The notes beneath the pieces are model-generated. The model ran no database searches. It was not told where the DNA came from and saw nothing but the letters and a program-made list of their open reading frames with translations. Below, piece by piece: positions 32,514-44,000 of a stretch of DNA of 64,000 nucleotides. The position numbers and the translations under genes are program-made. Every line of letters starts with the position of its first letter. Within the stretch, counting starts at the first letter, position 1. Source of the stretch: Purshia tridentata (taxonomy: Eukaryota > Streptophyta > Magnoliopsida > Rosales > Rosaceae); the NCBI GenBank assembly GCA_003254885.1, contig QANT01006447.1:1-64000 (forward strand). The letters are read 5' to 3'.

Positions 32514-34538
32514 CAAGGCAATTGGATATATTGTGTGCATTTCTCTTCGATCTCATGTCACCTGGCGAAGGACATTAGATTATTAATTTGCACACAATTG
32601 AATGCTGTGAATTGAAGCCGGATCCCTTACTACAACGTATAGGCCGGTTTGGTATCTAATATCATTTCAGCAAAGGCTTGCTTCTGTACTCGATCTGTAG
32701 TACTATAACTTTCAACAATCTAGGTTTTCTCCATCTTCTTATAGAAGAGTATAGTTAATTAGCTGGGTAAAGGTAAATCCTTGAGCTTGTCTCACTCATT
32801 TGATTCTTGTGGAGGGGACTCATGCTTTTTTATTTACTTGGATAAAAAAAAAGAAATGAATTTCATAAAGGTAATTTTACTGGCATCTTCTCAAGTTCAT
32901 CTTTCAACAATGGACACTCAGGCACTTGCTCAAGCACGGTCAAAACGCCTTTTTACTACACCAAGCTTGATCGTATAATTTTTGGAACTTCTTAGGTTGG
33001 GGTGGAATAATTTCTAAGAGGTGTCATTGGAATTTACCTTAATGATCGTGTACTGATAATGCCTTTTTTCATTGTGTTAGACCAGTTAATGACCATTTTA
33101 ACCTTCTGTATATTCAAAAGAAAGAAAGATTGAAAGAACGAAAAAAAAACATTCATTCCCTTTCAAAAAGTTTTCACCCATTGAAAACAAAATTAAAATA
33201 TTCATAAATTACTCCCGAAGATAAAAAATTCAAAAGTCTTAACTTGAAATTCACTTTAAAAAAAATAAAAAAAATATCATTATATTCACATGCACTTGTC
33301 TGTAGCAACAAAAAGGTTGCGAGAGCTTGACATATGCAAATGCATTCTTCATCTGCAGATTTGAATTGATGATAGATTTTAGATTGCAGATGAGATTGCA
33401 TCTGCAGCTTTTGAGTACACAATTAAGTTGATACAGATAGCAGCATCAACTCAAAAGTACCTAACCCAAAGGAACATCTCATACTAGGAGAGCACACAAT
33501 TAAGTTGATTTATCTGTCAAAAAGGTGTGTGTATTCTATTTCATGCATACTTATTCTGTCATTACGCGTTGTAATTGACTGGATACTCTGTTTTCACACA
33601 TACATACAAATTTATTCTGTCATGATTCTAAAGTTTAAGTACATGAAATTCTAGCCCAGTCCTAGTATAATTTTCTTGGGGCTGGTCTCATAATATTTCT
33701 TTTTTTGGAACCGTCTAATAACATTTATGATTTTAGGTTTTGGTTTTTTACGCAGTTAAGAAGATAGAGAGGAAATTCTGAACAGGATTTTGTTATTACG
33801 CATTGTAATATGGATGCTCTGTTTTCACTTTATGATGATTTGTAGTTCTATATTACTTCCAAAAGCTGATTCTCAAATGTACAACACCTAAGAAGCAGTT
33901 TATACGCCAAATGGAACACCCAATAACACTTAATTTGATTACATAAATACTGTTGATGGGTGTTGAATCAAGAAATACAATGTGAGATCAGGGCTTGCAT
34001 TTGTAGAAAACATCAAAATTTCAACTTGTTCTCTCTCCCTAGCTCTGCCTCAAATGTCATATGACAATACAAGAGAAGTAGCAATGAACAAGCAAAGAGA
34101 TACCTTCAATATCACACCATGCTCGTACAGTCTGAAATATGAGTAAATGACAGACTATGAATTTTGGTGCCCACATTCACTTCCAACTGCTCTCATCAGC
34201 CAGCAAAAATCAACCAATCCATATAAATAATACAAGTAAGAAGAAAATGAATCAAAATTTTCCAAAAAAAAAAAAAAACCAAAAACGAAAGAAAGGAACC
34301 CCTTTTGCAAGCTTTGCCAAATAATCAATATTTTCTGGGGATGAAGCCAAGCATTGATTGTTGGACTCTAGGGAACACCTTATAAACATCCGGAAGACAT
34401 CCAAACTTTAGATAACTAGTAATTAGTGCTGGTATGAAGATAACTAGTCATTGCAATAACAATAGTAACAGATAAACACAATAGCAGAGTAGGACTAGCG
34501 AGGTTTGCAATACAAGACACGCCAATAATGGCAAATTC
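32514..34538. other. intergenic / snoRNA transcript downstream region
   Basis: I found no protein gene. The part right of about 33950 may belong to the minus-strand non-coding transcript that carries the snoRNA candidates. It has A/T runs and no open frame of note. Confidence 0.4.
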
Positions 34539-34608
34539 AGCAATCAGAGAACTTTGAAGGTATGGGATTCCACATCAAATTCAGTAAAAAAAATCTCATC
34601 ATTTTGCT
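34539..34608 (-). ncRNA. box C/D snoRNA candidate, copy 1
   Basis: Read on the minus strand: a box C ATGATGA (34602-34596), an internal D' box CTGA (34584-34581), then a guide-like CCTTCAAAGTTCT directly before box D CTGA (34547-34544). The flanks AGCAA and TTGCT pair to close the usual terminal stem. The 13-base guide is complementary to AGAACTTTGAAGG, a stretch I recall in plant 25S rRNA just after the region targeted by U24. By the fifth-base rule the C of AGAAC would be 2'-O-methylated. A second related copy lies 218 bases upstream in the same transcript direction. Confidence 0.65.
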
Positions 34609-34756
34609 TCTTCTTGCAAGATTAAGCTTGCTGAAGAAAGCCATGAAAATCAGAGTACAACTTCCAGAGTAACATGGTGGACTAAGTCTCAAAAACCAAA
34701 AAACACAAACATCAAACTACAGTTTCAGATTAAATCTCATTTTGTGACAGATATAG

Positions 34757-34842
34757 CAAAGCAATCAGAGAACTTTGAAGACCATGATATAGGTTACTTC
34801 CACATTAAATTCAGATAAAATAAACTTCATCATTTTGCTTTG
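34757..34842 (-). ncRNA. box C/D snoRNA candidate, copy 2
   Basis: Same design as copy 1. An eight-base perfect terminal stem (CAAAGCAA with TTGCTTTG) brackets box C ATGATGA (34833-34827), D' box CTGA (34814-34811), guide TCTTCAAAGTTCT and box D CTGA (34768-34765). The guide keeps the CTTCAAAGTTCT core while the region between D' and guide has diverged. That pattern, guide and boxes conserved and spacer free, is what selection on a snoRNA pair would leave. Plant snoRNAs are often encoded in clusters cut from one transcript. Confidence 0.7.
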
Positions 34843-34940
34843 CAATTCAATTCAGGAACTTTTTTTTTTGGGGAAAAAACACAGTTGTGCAATAGAAAAC
34901 CTCTAATTCACTGCACAACTCATACCAAAGTTTCAATTTA

Positions 34941-35007
34941 GCACCTAACCCTTTGCTCGAAATTTCCTTGCGACTATAATTCAAAGAAGCAAGGGGCTAT
35001 CTGGTGC
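34941..35007 (-). ncRNA. hairpin that could be an H/ACA-like unit
   Basis: GCACC ... GGTGC forms an outer stem and CCTTGC ... GCAAGG an inner stem, leaving an internal loop like a pseudouridylation pocket. I could not find convincing H and ACA boxes, so this is only a possible second snoRNA type in the same transcript. Confidence 0.2.
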
Positions 35008-35139
35008 ATTAAAATATGATAATTCCAAGATAAAACTTGATAATGTCAATCAAGCCCAGTCAACTCCAAAAATAATTACAATGAAAGAGAGAGAACGACA
35101 ACAAAGGCATACATCAAATATACGCAAGTACCTTGCAAG

Positions 35140-35260
35140 CTGTATCTATCAGTTTATAGTACGCTTTCTACATGATTTGTGAATTTGAGAGAAATCAAAA
35201 ATCCCCAAAGACAGATTTTTATAGGGGTTTAGGGCTAGGGTTTCTATTGCGGTGGTCAAA
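35140..35260 (-). promoter_or_regulatory. promoter and first exon of the snoRNA host transcript
   Basis: On the minus strand a telo-box-like AAACCCTAG (35243-35235) is followed by TATAAAA (35223-35217). A ~60-base leader then ends at a donor-like CTTGCAAG/GTACTTGC near 35130. Telo-box plus TATA is the usual promoter of plant snoRNA and ribosomal-protein genes. An ACACGTGT G-box-like site lies at about 35279-35286. Confidence 0.55.
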
Positions 35261-35801
35261 CGACGAGAGCTTCGCTTACACGTGTCAAATGAGGAGGGGT
35301 TTGGCCCTGGCAGTAGTCTATGGTCACCGTTCGATATCAAATTATCAATTTCGCCTGAAAACGACTTGTCGTTTATGGAGGGTTCAATTTTTTTGCTATT
35401 AACACCGTGAAACAAGCAAAAGTTGCAGAGAATATCTACCATCAAGAGTGGATCGGGATAAGCAAAATATTCGGATTTGCATTGTAAAAACTTCCAAAGC
35501 TTTAGAAGAGAAAAGTAGCAACATATCTTGTCTTCATTGTCTGTGTAAAGTATGTTGTACAGGTGATGTCTTTCCATAATAGAAAATAAAAAATTGCTGA
35601 TGGTATGGAAGTGGGTTGAATTGTTATCAATATTCATTCATATCTTGTTTTAACAGAAGAAAAGAAATGATTCTTTCACGAGATATAATTTAATGTGGAG
35701 AATATCCTGAGGTGTCTAAATTTTATTTGAAACCTTCCATTTTTGTTCCCCATGAATTATATCTGTGATGTCATATGTATTCAGTATTCAGTATTCTCAC
35801 C
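35261..35801. other. intergenic, no gene seen
   Basis: A 162-residue open frame on the minus strand crosses this stretch and runs through the telo-box and TATA box of the snoRNA promoter. I do not regard it as a gene. Confidence 0.45.
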
Positions 35802-35808
35802 TATAAAT
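35802..35808 (+). promoter_or_regulatory. TATA box of the cysteine-rich peptide gene
   Basis: TATAAAT lies 93 bases before the ATG at 35895, predicting a start near 35832. Confidence 0.6.
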
Positions 35809-35894
35809 GGAGTAGAGGATGAGTTGCTTTTGCATACTGGAAATCAAATATACCGTACAGGCTGTATAGCCATCACAACACTACCAAGATCAAT

Positions 35895-35953
35895 ATGAAG
35901 AAACTTTCTTTGAAGTTAGCTTCGTTGCTCTTTCTATTGGCTACAATGGCTTG

Positions 35954-35996
<43 letters not shown>

Positions 35997-36325
35997 ATAC
36001 ACATACACATACAGAGACACAGACACAGACACGTATACGCACAGAAACACATTGGTATTAGTTTGTAATTAATTTGTACATGGAAGTGACTAGTGGTTAC
36101 ATTGATAATGAACTATAATGGGCAGGCATGGCATTGTGGAGGGTGCCAGGAGCTGAAGCAAGGGCTCCATTTCGTTGTCCTCGTATGATAGACTGCAACA
36201 AAGTTTGTCAAGGATTTCCCTGGCGCTGCGTTCATGGCGAATGCATATGCGGTCAAGACAACAGTCCTCCCCAAGGGGCCCAAACCCAAGTTGACGCCAA
36301 TTTTGCACCGAATCAATTGTCTTGA
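35895..36325 (+). CDS. small secreted cysteine-rich (defensin-like) peptide
   Basis: Two exons, 35895-35952 and 36126-36325, encode 85 residues. The split Cys codon T/GC restores the frame, and the intron sits near the end of the signal peptide as in most plant defensin-like genes. Residues 1-20 are a signal peptide (MKKLSLKLASLLFLLATMAC). The mature part carries six cysteines spaced C-x5-C-x3-C-x6-C-x4-C-x-C (FRCPRMIDCNKVCQGFPWRC then VHGECIC), a compact disulfide knot, and a Gln/Pro-rich tail of about 24 residues. From memory, defensin-like genes occupy the same place next to WIT2 in Arabidopsis (around At1g68905). Such peptides act in defence or cell-cell signalling; the exact role cannot be read from sequence. 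Confidence 0.75.
35957..35995 (+). repeat. CT microsatellite next to the 5' splice site
   Basis: About 19 CT units start four bases after the GT donor of the cysteine-rich peptide gene. A CA-rich run (ACACATACACATACAGAGAC) follows. Confidence 0.95.
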
Positions 36326-36558
36326 ATAAGGGTCAGGGAATAGGGATATCATTAGGGCCATCTCCACCGTATGTCCCTGTCTATGTCTGAGCTGAATAAA
36401 TAAAGGAACACCTTTTGTATTAATGATATTGTACATCATACAACATTTCATTCTGCAGAACCTAAAAAACCTAGTAAGAAGGCACCCAACTCAATGTAGA
36501 GTGCTTTAGAAAGAATTAGCATGGCTCCTCATGATGTTAGGAGTGGGAAAAGTTACCA

Positions 36559-39500
36559 TCACAATTCCTCAAAGGGGAATGGTTTCTGGTTAAGCAAATA
36601 TATGGCTGACACTGCAAATAGTGAGACAAAAATTACTATGAAAACACATTTTCGGTTCAGGCGCCTGGCCTCTTCCACTCTGGCAGTACTGTCAAGTTCT
36701 GAAACCATGCCACCAGCATGATTTACTGAACTGGAATCCCCTGCACCAGTATCATACTTAGGTGCCTCTTCTAATGGTTCATCAACCTGATTCAGTGAAT
36801 AATAGGAGAAATTATGAGAAAAATGGTCCAGAATCAGAAGATAAATCATGAGGATATACAGGTGGTCAATCTCAGCGAACTTTCAGTCTTTGAGTATATC
36901 ATGCAGTTCTACAATTTTAAAAGGAAAAAAAACACCATTTCAAATTCCCACCTTAAAATTTACATTGTAAGTACCTTAATACAGCACCAGCAAAACACTA
37001 ATAAAAATTAACTCAAGCTTCAGTCAAATTAATATGACCAATATAAACATATGTTGTAATACTTTTACAGTCATACAAGTGGAGATGCAGTCCTGGTTAT
37101 CAATTATGGTCACTCTTTTTTGATAAGCCACTAAGATCCTTCATTATTTTTCTCTCTAATTTCACATGTAAATCCACTAATCATATACGAAAGATCTAAA
37201 AGAATACCTACCTTGAAACTTTTATCTAAGGACTCCGTCACAGCTTCCACGGGTGTTTTTAAAGTAGTATTGTTGGAGAAATTATTCTTGAAAAACAGAA
37301 GCTCTTTGTCACTGTCTTCGTTGTTGCATGCTGTTACAGAGGCATCTCTTTTGGTGTTCCATAGCTTCTCCACGAGAAGTTTTTTCTCCATTGTTAAGAC
37401 ATGTAACTGCACAGAAGATATTATAGTTGAAACTTGGAAGGATACAACTGAAAATGTTTTTTTTTTTTTTTTTTCAAAAGAAAATTAGGAAAAAAAGTGT
37501 TATAAAGTCAAATAACTGAGACACCTGAAGTGTTTGTTCCATGGAAAATCAGTGACTTTTTTATTTCTGTTTATATGTTATCTGAAGCAGCAGATTCATC
37601 ATTTGAAATGGGGCTTTCGGAGCAAAAGGGGACCGTCACATTGCTAAGTTTTGTTATGACATTGAGTTATTTCAGTTTCCACCATCAGACATAACATTAG
37701 CCACCACTTTATTTGGGAGCACCATTAACAAAACAACAGTGACTGGAGAGAGAGAGAGAGAGAGAGAGGGTTTAAAGAAATGAATTGGTTATGCAAGATT
37801 ATATACCTGCTTTTGGATGCGCTCCCTTTCTATGGCTAATTGCATTGCCATATCCATCATTAACTTGATTCTAGTATTGAGTTCTTTTGCACTTAAAAAT
37901 TTTTCATTGTTAGCTCGATCCAAAGATGATTCCAAGTATTCCATTCTATCCCTTAGAGCAGTTATTTCTTTATTTAGTTCCGAGTTAGTTTCAGATAGCA
38001 TAACACATTTCTCCTCGGTCCTTTCTGTCTTAATTTCAGCTTTTGAAACCTTTGATTTTAGATCTTCAATTAAGGTCTCCATATCCCAAATTGCAGAATA
38101 CAGCATATTCTGTTGCTCTTGACTTGCTTCAGAAGATGCCTTTGCATGCTGTAATTGGATCTCTACTTCCCTCAACTGCTTCTCCAGAATGCCAACCTTT
38201 TTTTCTGTGTTACTAGCAGTTGCTTTTAGAAAATTCATCTCTTCAGTGAGTTCTACATTTGTCCCTGTTAATTCTGCAACCTTAAGTTCTGCACTCTCAC
38301 CCTTAACTTCTGCTACATAGATGCTTTCTTTCAGAGACTCAACTAAACTTTTTGTTTCCCTAAGTTGCTCTTGACTTGATTCACTGGTGGCATTTGCATT
38401 TTCCAGTTCGATCTTTGATTCTTTCAGCTGCTTCTCAAGGAACATCACCTTTTCTCTCAAAGTAGACAGTTCAGCATCTTTGGTAATGTTTTCTGCATTG
38501 CTCTTCTTGAGCTTCTGTAAGGCAGTATCTTTTGCTTCTAAACTATCTTGAAGTTTAGATTTTAACTCACTTTCTCGTTGAATTGAACCATTCAGATTAA
38601 AATGAACAAGCTGCAGTCGACCTAATAATTCCTTTGAAATCCCCATGAGCACCTCAGCAGCATTCTCTGCCTCTAAAAATCTTCCCCAAACAACTTCTGT
38701 TGCTTCTTCCATGTTAAATGCTGCCTGTTCTATACAATGTAGCTTTATTTTAAGATCTTCTTCATTTTGTCTTGATTCAATTAATTTCTTCTGAAGATGT
38801 AGCTCCCTTGAAAGTGATTTCTCCAGCATTTGTAGATTATGTCTTTGTTGTCTAGGCATTGGCATATTTCGCTTTGCATTTGTATTTGATATTTGACCAT
38901 TTTCTAATAAATCCATGGCAGTGTCAGTTTCCCCTGTTGACATGTGTGCCTCATGTAAATAATAACCAAGTGAAAGTGCATCTTCACTATATGAGTTTAA
39001 AGAAAATTCTAACTAAAGAGAAAATTGGAACTTACAATTCGCATGTGCAAAAGCTAGAACGGTTCTCTGAAACTTCGCTGACAGAATCTTGACCTCTGAA
39101 ATCTTCTCTTGAGACTGCTTTATTGATTCTTCAGAATCATACAACTTTTCTTCCATTGTAGCATACAGTTCTCCCAAGTGTCTGCATGAAAATATTTTTG
39201 GACGGGCATCAACAATTTCTGCTTGCAGAGTACCCAAGAAACTGTCCAGCTCTCTTACCTCAGAATCTAAAATGCCAGACAGAAGATTAAATACCAATAC
39301 TTTCTCAATAAATTCTGCCAAGATATAGTTATTCTTGATGGCCATTGCTTCAAAATCATTTTCCTGAGTGAATAGGTACATCAGAAGTACATGCAGATTT
39401 GCTAACTTCTCAGAAGAACATGCCAAGTCCAAGTCCACCTTTGTTAAAAATTTCATGGAGTCCTCTAACCCTTGCAAGTCGGATTCATTAGATGACATCC

Positions 39501-39570
39501 CTTGATGTATGTTGTTTATCTCAAACTCTGGACTGCCAACATTAATATCACAAACAGCATGGTCTGCCAT
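36559..39570 (-). CDS. WIT2: WPP domain-interacting tail-anchored protein (WIT1/WIT2 type)
   Basis: The exons on the minus strand are 39570-39036, 38933-37807, 37406-37212 and 36786-36559, 694 residues in all. WIT1 has 703 and WIT2 627 as I recall. Nearly all of it is coiled coil, with heptads from residue ~120 to ~560, e.g. EKISEVKILSAKFQRTVLAF and the long exon 2. It ends in a single membrane anchor (CVFIVIFVSLFAVSAIYLL) and the short tail NQKPFPFEEL, so it is tail-anchored. WIT proteins sit in the outer nuclear envelope, bind WPP-domain proteins such as RanGAP1, partner WIP proteins in the plant LINC complex and recruit myosin XI-i for nuclear movement. An acceptor at 39600 and a donor at 40950 suggest a spliced 5' UTR. 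Its place beside the bHLH49-PPR-PUB42 run points to WIT2 (At1g68910). Confidence 0.85.
37747..37769 (+). repeat. GA microsatellite in a WIT intron
   Basis: About eleven GA units lie between exons 2 and 3 of the WIT gene. Confidence 0.9.
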
Positions 39571-41090
39571 TCTAAATCCTCAGTTTGTGCTTTGGCAACC
39601 TGCTAGATAGAAAATAAAAGGCTTAAAGCTGATATCTTCTATCTGAGTCTCTACTGTTAGACAATCACTGGACTGCACAAACTTGAGCTGTTAGGGAATG
39701 GGGGTACTGGCCAATAATTTATACCAAGCTAACATCTTCCCTCACATGCAGCCCCATCAAGCATGTGGTGAGAACAACAAATGCAAATATAGAGAAGAAA
39801 AAAATAGGTGCATCCTTGCAAACCAACAAGATCTCTGGTACCATGTTCGACAACCCCAAACACTTAAAACTGTTAGAGAATGAACTAACGATGTATATCA
39901 AGCTAACATCTACAAAGTTCTAAATGAGAGGGGTGGGAAAGACAAACATATGTCACAGCAAGCAATATAGCATAGTACAGTCATTGGTACATATCATCAA
40001 TATCCATATTATTGCCACCAGATTACACTAATACAGTATAAGTAACAACTAAAATCAAACATCTGACATTAGTGTAGACTAAAAATGAAGGGTAAACTTT
40101 ACCAATTCAATCAAATCCTATCACCATTGCTGTCCCCACATTAGGTGAGGAAAGGCATTCAAAACATAAGTGTAATGATGCCTAATTTGCAGCCAATGCC
40201 GCTACTGGGTTATGAACTTGCTACTCAAAGATTCACAACAATGACACAAGGACCAAACCTTTAATATGGTCGACCAAATTAGATTTAACTTTCAACTCTT
40301 GAAGTTGGTAAGGACAATCGTCAAGCCAAAAATAATGAACATTTCCTGGCCGCAGGATGCTAGATAACACCCTGTACTAATGGCTGCCCACACCCCTTGG
40401 AATTTTGGAAACCACCTAGGCCTCTACACGTTTTGAAGATTATATGAAAAGCTTAATTCCCCACCTTCAACTCTTTCATGCAACGAACCCATATCCTATT
40501 CCACAAATATAAGCTATCTAAACAAAGTAATTAATATGTTTGACTTTTTATTCCTCTCTCTCTTAAATAAAGGCAGTACACCTAATAAACTCCCTATGAT
40601 TAAGCCAGATATCAATCACTATGCATTAACTCTTTACAAATTCAACAAGTCACAGAATTAAGCCATCCAAAATGCATGTCAAGTACTCAAGTTCAAAAAT
40701 GCAGAGAAACCAATAAAAGTACATAAAAAGCAAAACTATATGTCACAAGGAATATCCATATCTACAAGAAGAAAAGAAAAATATTCTGGGAAATTGAACT
40801 TCTGGGTCCTCAGAATTCACCTGGAAAGAACCTTTCTTTGTCTTCTTGGCAGCTGCTATGCTCACCAGAGAAATTTGACAAACAATTGCCAGGAAATAAT
40901 GAGAAAAGAGAGACAGTTTGTTTAACTACCTCAATTGGCTTTCCTTTTACCGTTAAAAACGATTGAGGTGGAGTTTGGACTTTTCTGTGAAGTTGTTTCA
41001 GGGATCTGTGAAGCTGAGGAGTCCAAGGCTGTCTAAGCCAAGCGCAAGACGGCAAGAGCCATGGGCACCACCAATTGGTCAAACCGTGTG
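39571..41090 (-). other. WIT 5' UTR and leader intron
   Basis: On the minus strand a leader exon (about 41060-40951) ends AACG/GTAAAAGG. A CAG acceptor at 39601-39600 lies 30 bases before the WIT start. The intervening ~1.35 kb is AT-rich with no frame of interest. This is inference from splice-like sites only. Confidence 0.45.
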
Positions 41091-44000
41091 AATGGTACTG
41101 CTACAGCTTATTAGCTTAACAGCTGCCGTACTCAGAAATCAGAATATTGTGTTGAATTGTGTGGTGCACGTTGGCTTCTACTACACGTAGTAGGGTCCAA
41201 ATCCAATAATTGAGCGTACTAAATTACAATATACATTATGATTATACGACCTGTCGTGTCGCCTGCTCTATTCAAAGTATCAAACTTCTGTCAGTCTGTG
41301 CGATCTGTGAGAGCTCATAACACTCATAACGATTCCATTCCAAGCTATTATTGCATCCTATGTGCATGTGACGTGCAATTGATTGCAAGTCATTTAAATA
41401 AGTGTATTTTAATTCATGGTCATTCTAGTCATTATTATTTATTTTCAATATTTTAAATAGATAAATAAAAAGTTAAATAGTATTGAAATATTTAAGGGTG
41501 CCAGAAGTGGAATGGTGGTTGCAATTGCAAACTGAATTATCCTGCATTATAATATTTTATCGACCCATTGGGAAGTTGACAGCTGGCATTTGGAGTTTGG
41601 ACTTCCTGTACCCAATAGGCCCATCTCTCATACAATATATGGGCCATAAACTTACCACCAATGCGTTCGGGTTGGGTCCATGGACAATTGGGCTTAAACT
41701 TCTAACTTTGTTCTGAACTAAAAATAGCCCATGTTTTGAAAATCGGAATTTTTTTTTTTTTTGCAATGAGAAAATTGAATGGAACACATTAAGTTTAGGA
41801 AGTAGTCCTAATCAATCAGACATCGCTGACATATAATTAAAAGGTTTTATATCTTTTCATTGTCTATTTAGTTTGGTGGTTTCTCAGCTTGCCATAATGA
41901 ATTGCCCAAAATTAATGGTTCCTCATTTGTCAAATTGACAAATGACAACGGTTTGACACAACACTTGAGTTTGGAGCCCCTACAATCCAAGTTTGTACAA
42001 GAAAAAAGCAATGAAACGCAAAGCACGTTGTGTTGTCTGAATCTCTCAATCAACATTTGTTAATTGTCAAGTCCCTTTTGGTTTGGAGTTTGGACCACCA
42101 TAACCTTTTACAAAATATCTACCTCATAGGAATTAGGAACTTGTTATTTTAATTTCGTTTCATCAATTTTTGTGAGCTAAAGTAAGTTTTGTCATTGGTA
42201 CGGGCTTTATACCATCCATACCCGGAACAATTTTTTCTTTTGGTTTTTGCGTATTTTTGGTCCACTTTTATTTTAAATTTTGGGCCTATTTTCTGAAAGC
42301 AATAGGAACTGGTCCAAAAACAAAACTATATAAAAGTTTTTTCACATTTTACCTACTTAAATTTTGAGCTCAATCTCAATTTATCATTTAAGTTCTATTG
42401 CTAGAAAATAAAAAAAGAATATTTTATACACTTACTCGCTTTCTAACAATATAAAAATGACTTGAAAAATATCAAAATACCCTTATTTTTAACATAGTTT
42501 TAGACATACTAAGCTCAAGTAGTACATTGTAACAAATTTTTAATTCATGTGATAAATTGATATAATTTTTTGTTATATGGTGAAGTAAAATTGAACTCAA
42601 AATTCAGGTGTAAATTATAATAAAACCATATAAAAACAAAAAGAAAGTGATATATCACCATCTTACAAATAATTCAAAATTATTAACCTATTCTACATGA
42701 AGACCATTATACGATTTTTCACATAGATTGATATGTGCGTTGAAAGACACGAGCGTATAGTAGTTTTTTGTCATGTTGAAAAATTGTCATTTTGCATATT
42801 GATGTTCAGTTTGGGTGATTTGGCATTTATGATGTATTAATTGCATTGTTTTTTCACAACCTCGTTCATCTAAATGACAAATTTATAGCACATATAAACA
42901 CCTATTGCATTTAATGGTTTTAGGAGATTACAAAATCAATTCCTTCATTTTATACCACACCACTGTTATAAGTGAAACCCACAAATAAAATTTAAGTTGT
43001 GGATACCAAATGGATCAAAATCGCCAAAGGATGTCTCTATCAAATATTTATGGAAACCCCATAATATTTGAAACATCCCCATATTACTCCTTAACCTTTG
43101 ATTAGAAGTCCTTCGATATTTCAAAGACTCACAGACTCCATTTCCATCCAATAAGAATAGAAAGTAAGGAAAACGTGGTGAAGCAAGACTCTTACCATGC
43201 TAAGAGGGGCACTGTCTTCAACTGCAAAAGCCTCCACAGACATATCTAAACATGGGATACACACAAACTATCCAAGAACCATGATTTGATTCTTTTCACA
43301 CCCATCACTTCACTTAGAATCTAGACTCTGATTTTCGTTGAATTTGTTTCCCACTAATCATTTACAAAACAAAATCAGTAGAAAGGGAAAACTATCTAAT
43401 GCGTAGTACTGTGTCTGTGTCACATAACATTGCAGAGGTCACATGTTATTAATGATGTAGAGAGCTGATATATCAGTACTAGCTAGCTTTCCAATGCACT
43501 TGCTTCTGCTTCTGTACTTTTGTCTACCTTTTGCAATGTTTAGACCCATTTTGGATTTTGGGATTAGACACGGACATTAATTACCAAACAAGAAACTTAG
43601 TTTGAGCTTGTACTTGGGGAGAATCAGATAACATTAAGATTGCAGATTTTGGGGGATAGGTCGATGTGGTTTCATGGACTAGATAGGACAGCAGATGTTA
43701 TGAAAAAAGAAAAAAATTTAGTTACAAAACTCTTATCGGGTTCACATTGTGACATTACTATTTGGATCTCGAAATTGGCGAGATGATGAGTTTATATTGA
43801 GATAATCGACTAATGCATGTATAATGATTGATTGAGGTGTGTTTCATCATAAAATTACACATCAATTAATGACTGAAAATCATTTACTCAATAGTCAACA
43901 CTCACTACCTCGTAAACAAATAATTGAAGCAAAACTTAATTAATAATTAAGACAAAATTGAGACAGTTGACCATATAATAGTACAAATAAATGGGTTATT

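Noticed and set aside
35149-35637. 162-residue minus-strand frame
   Set aside because: It runs through the telo-box, TATA box and leader of the snoRNA transcript and has no recognisable features.
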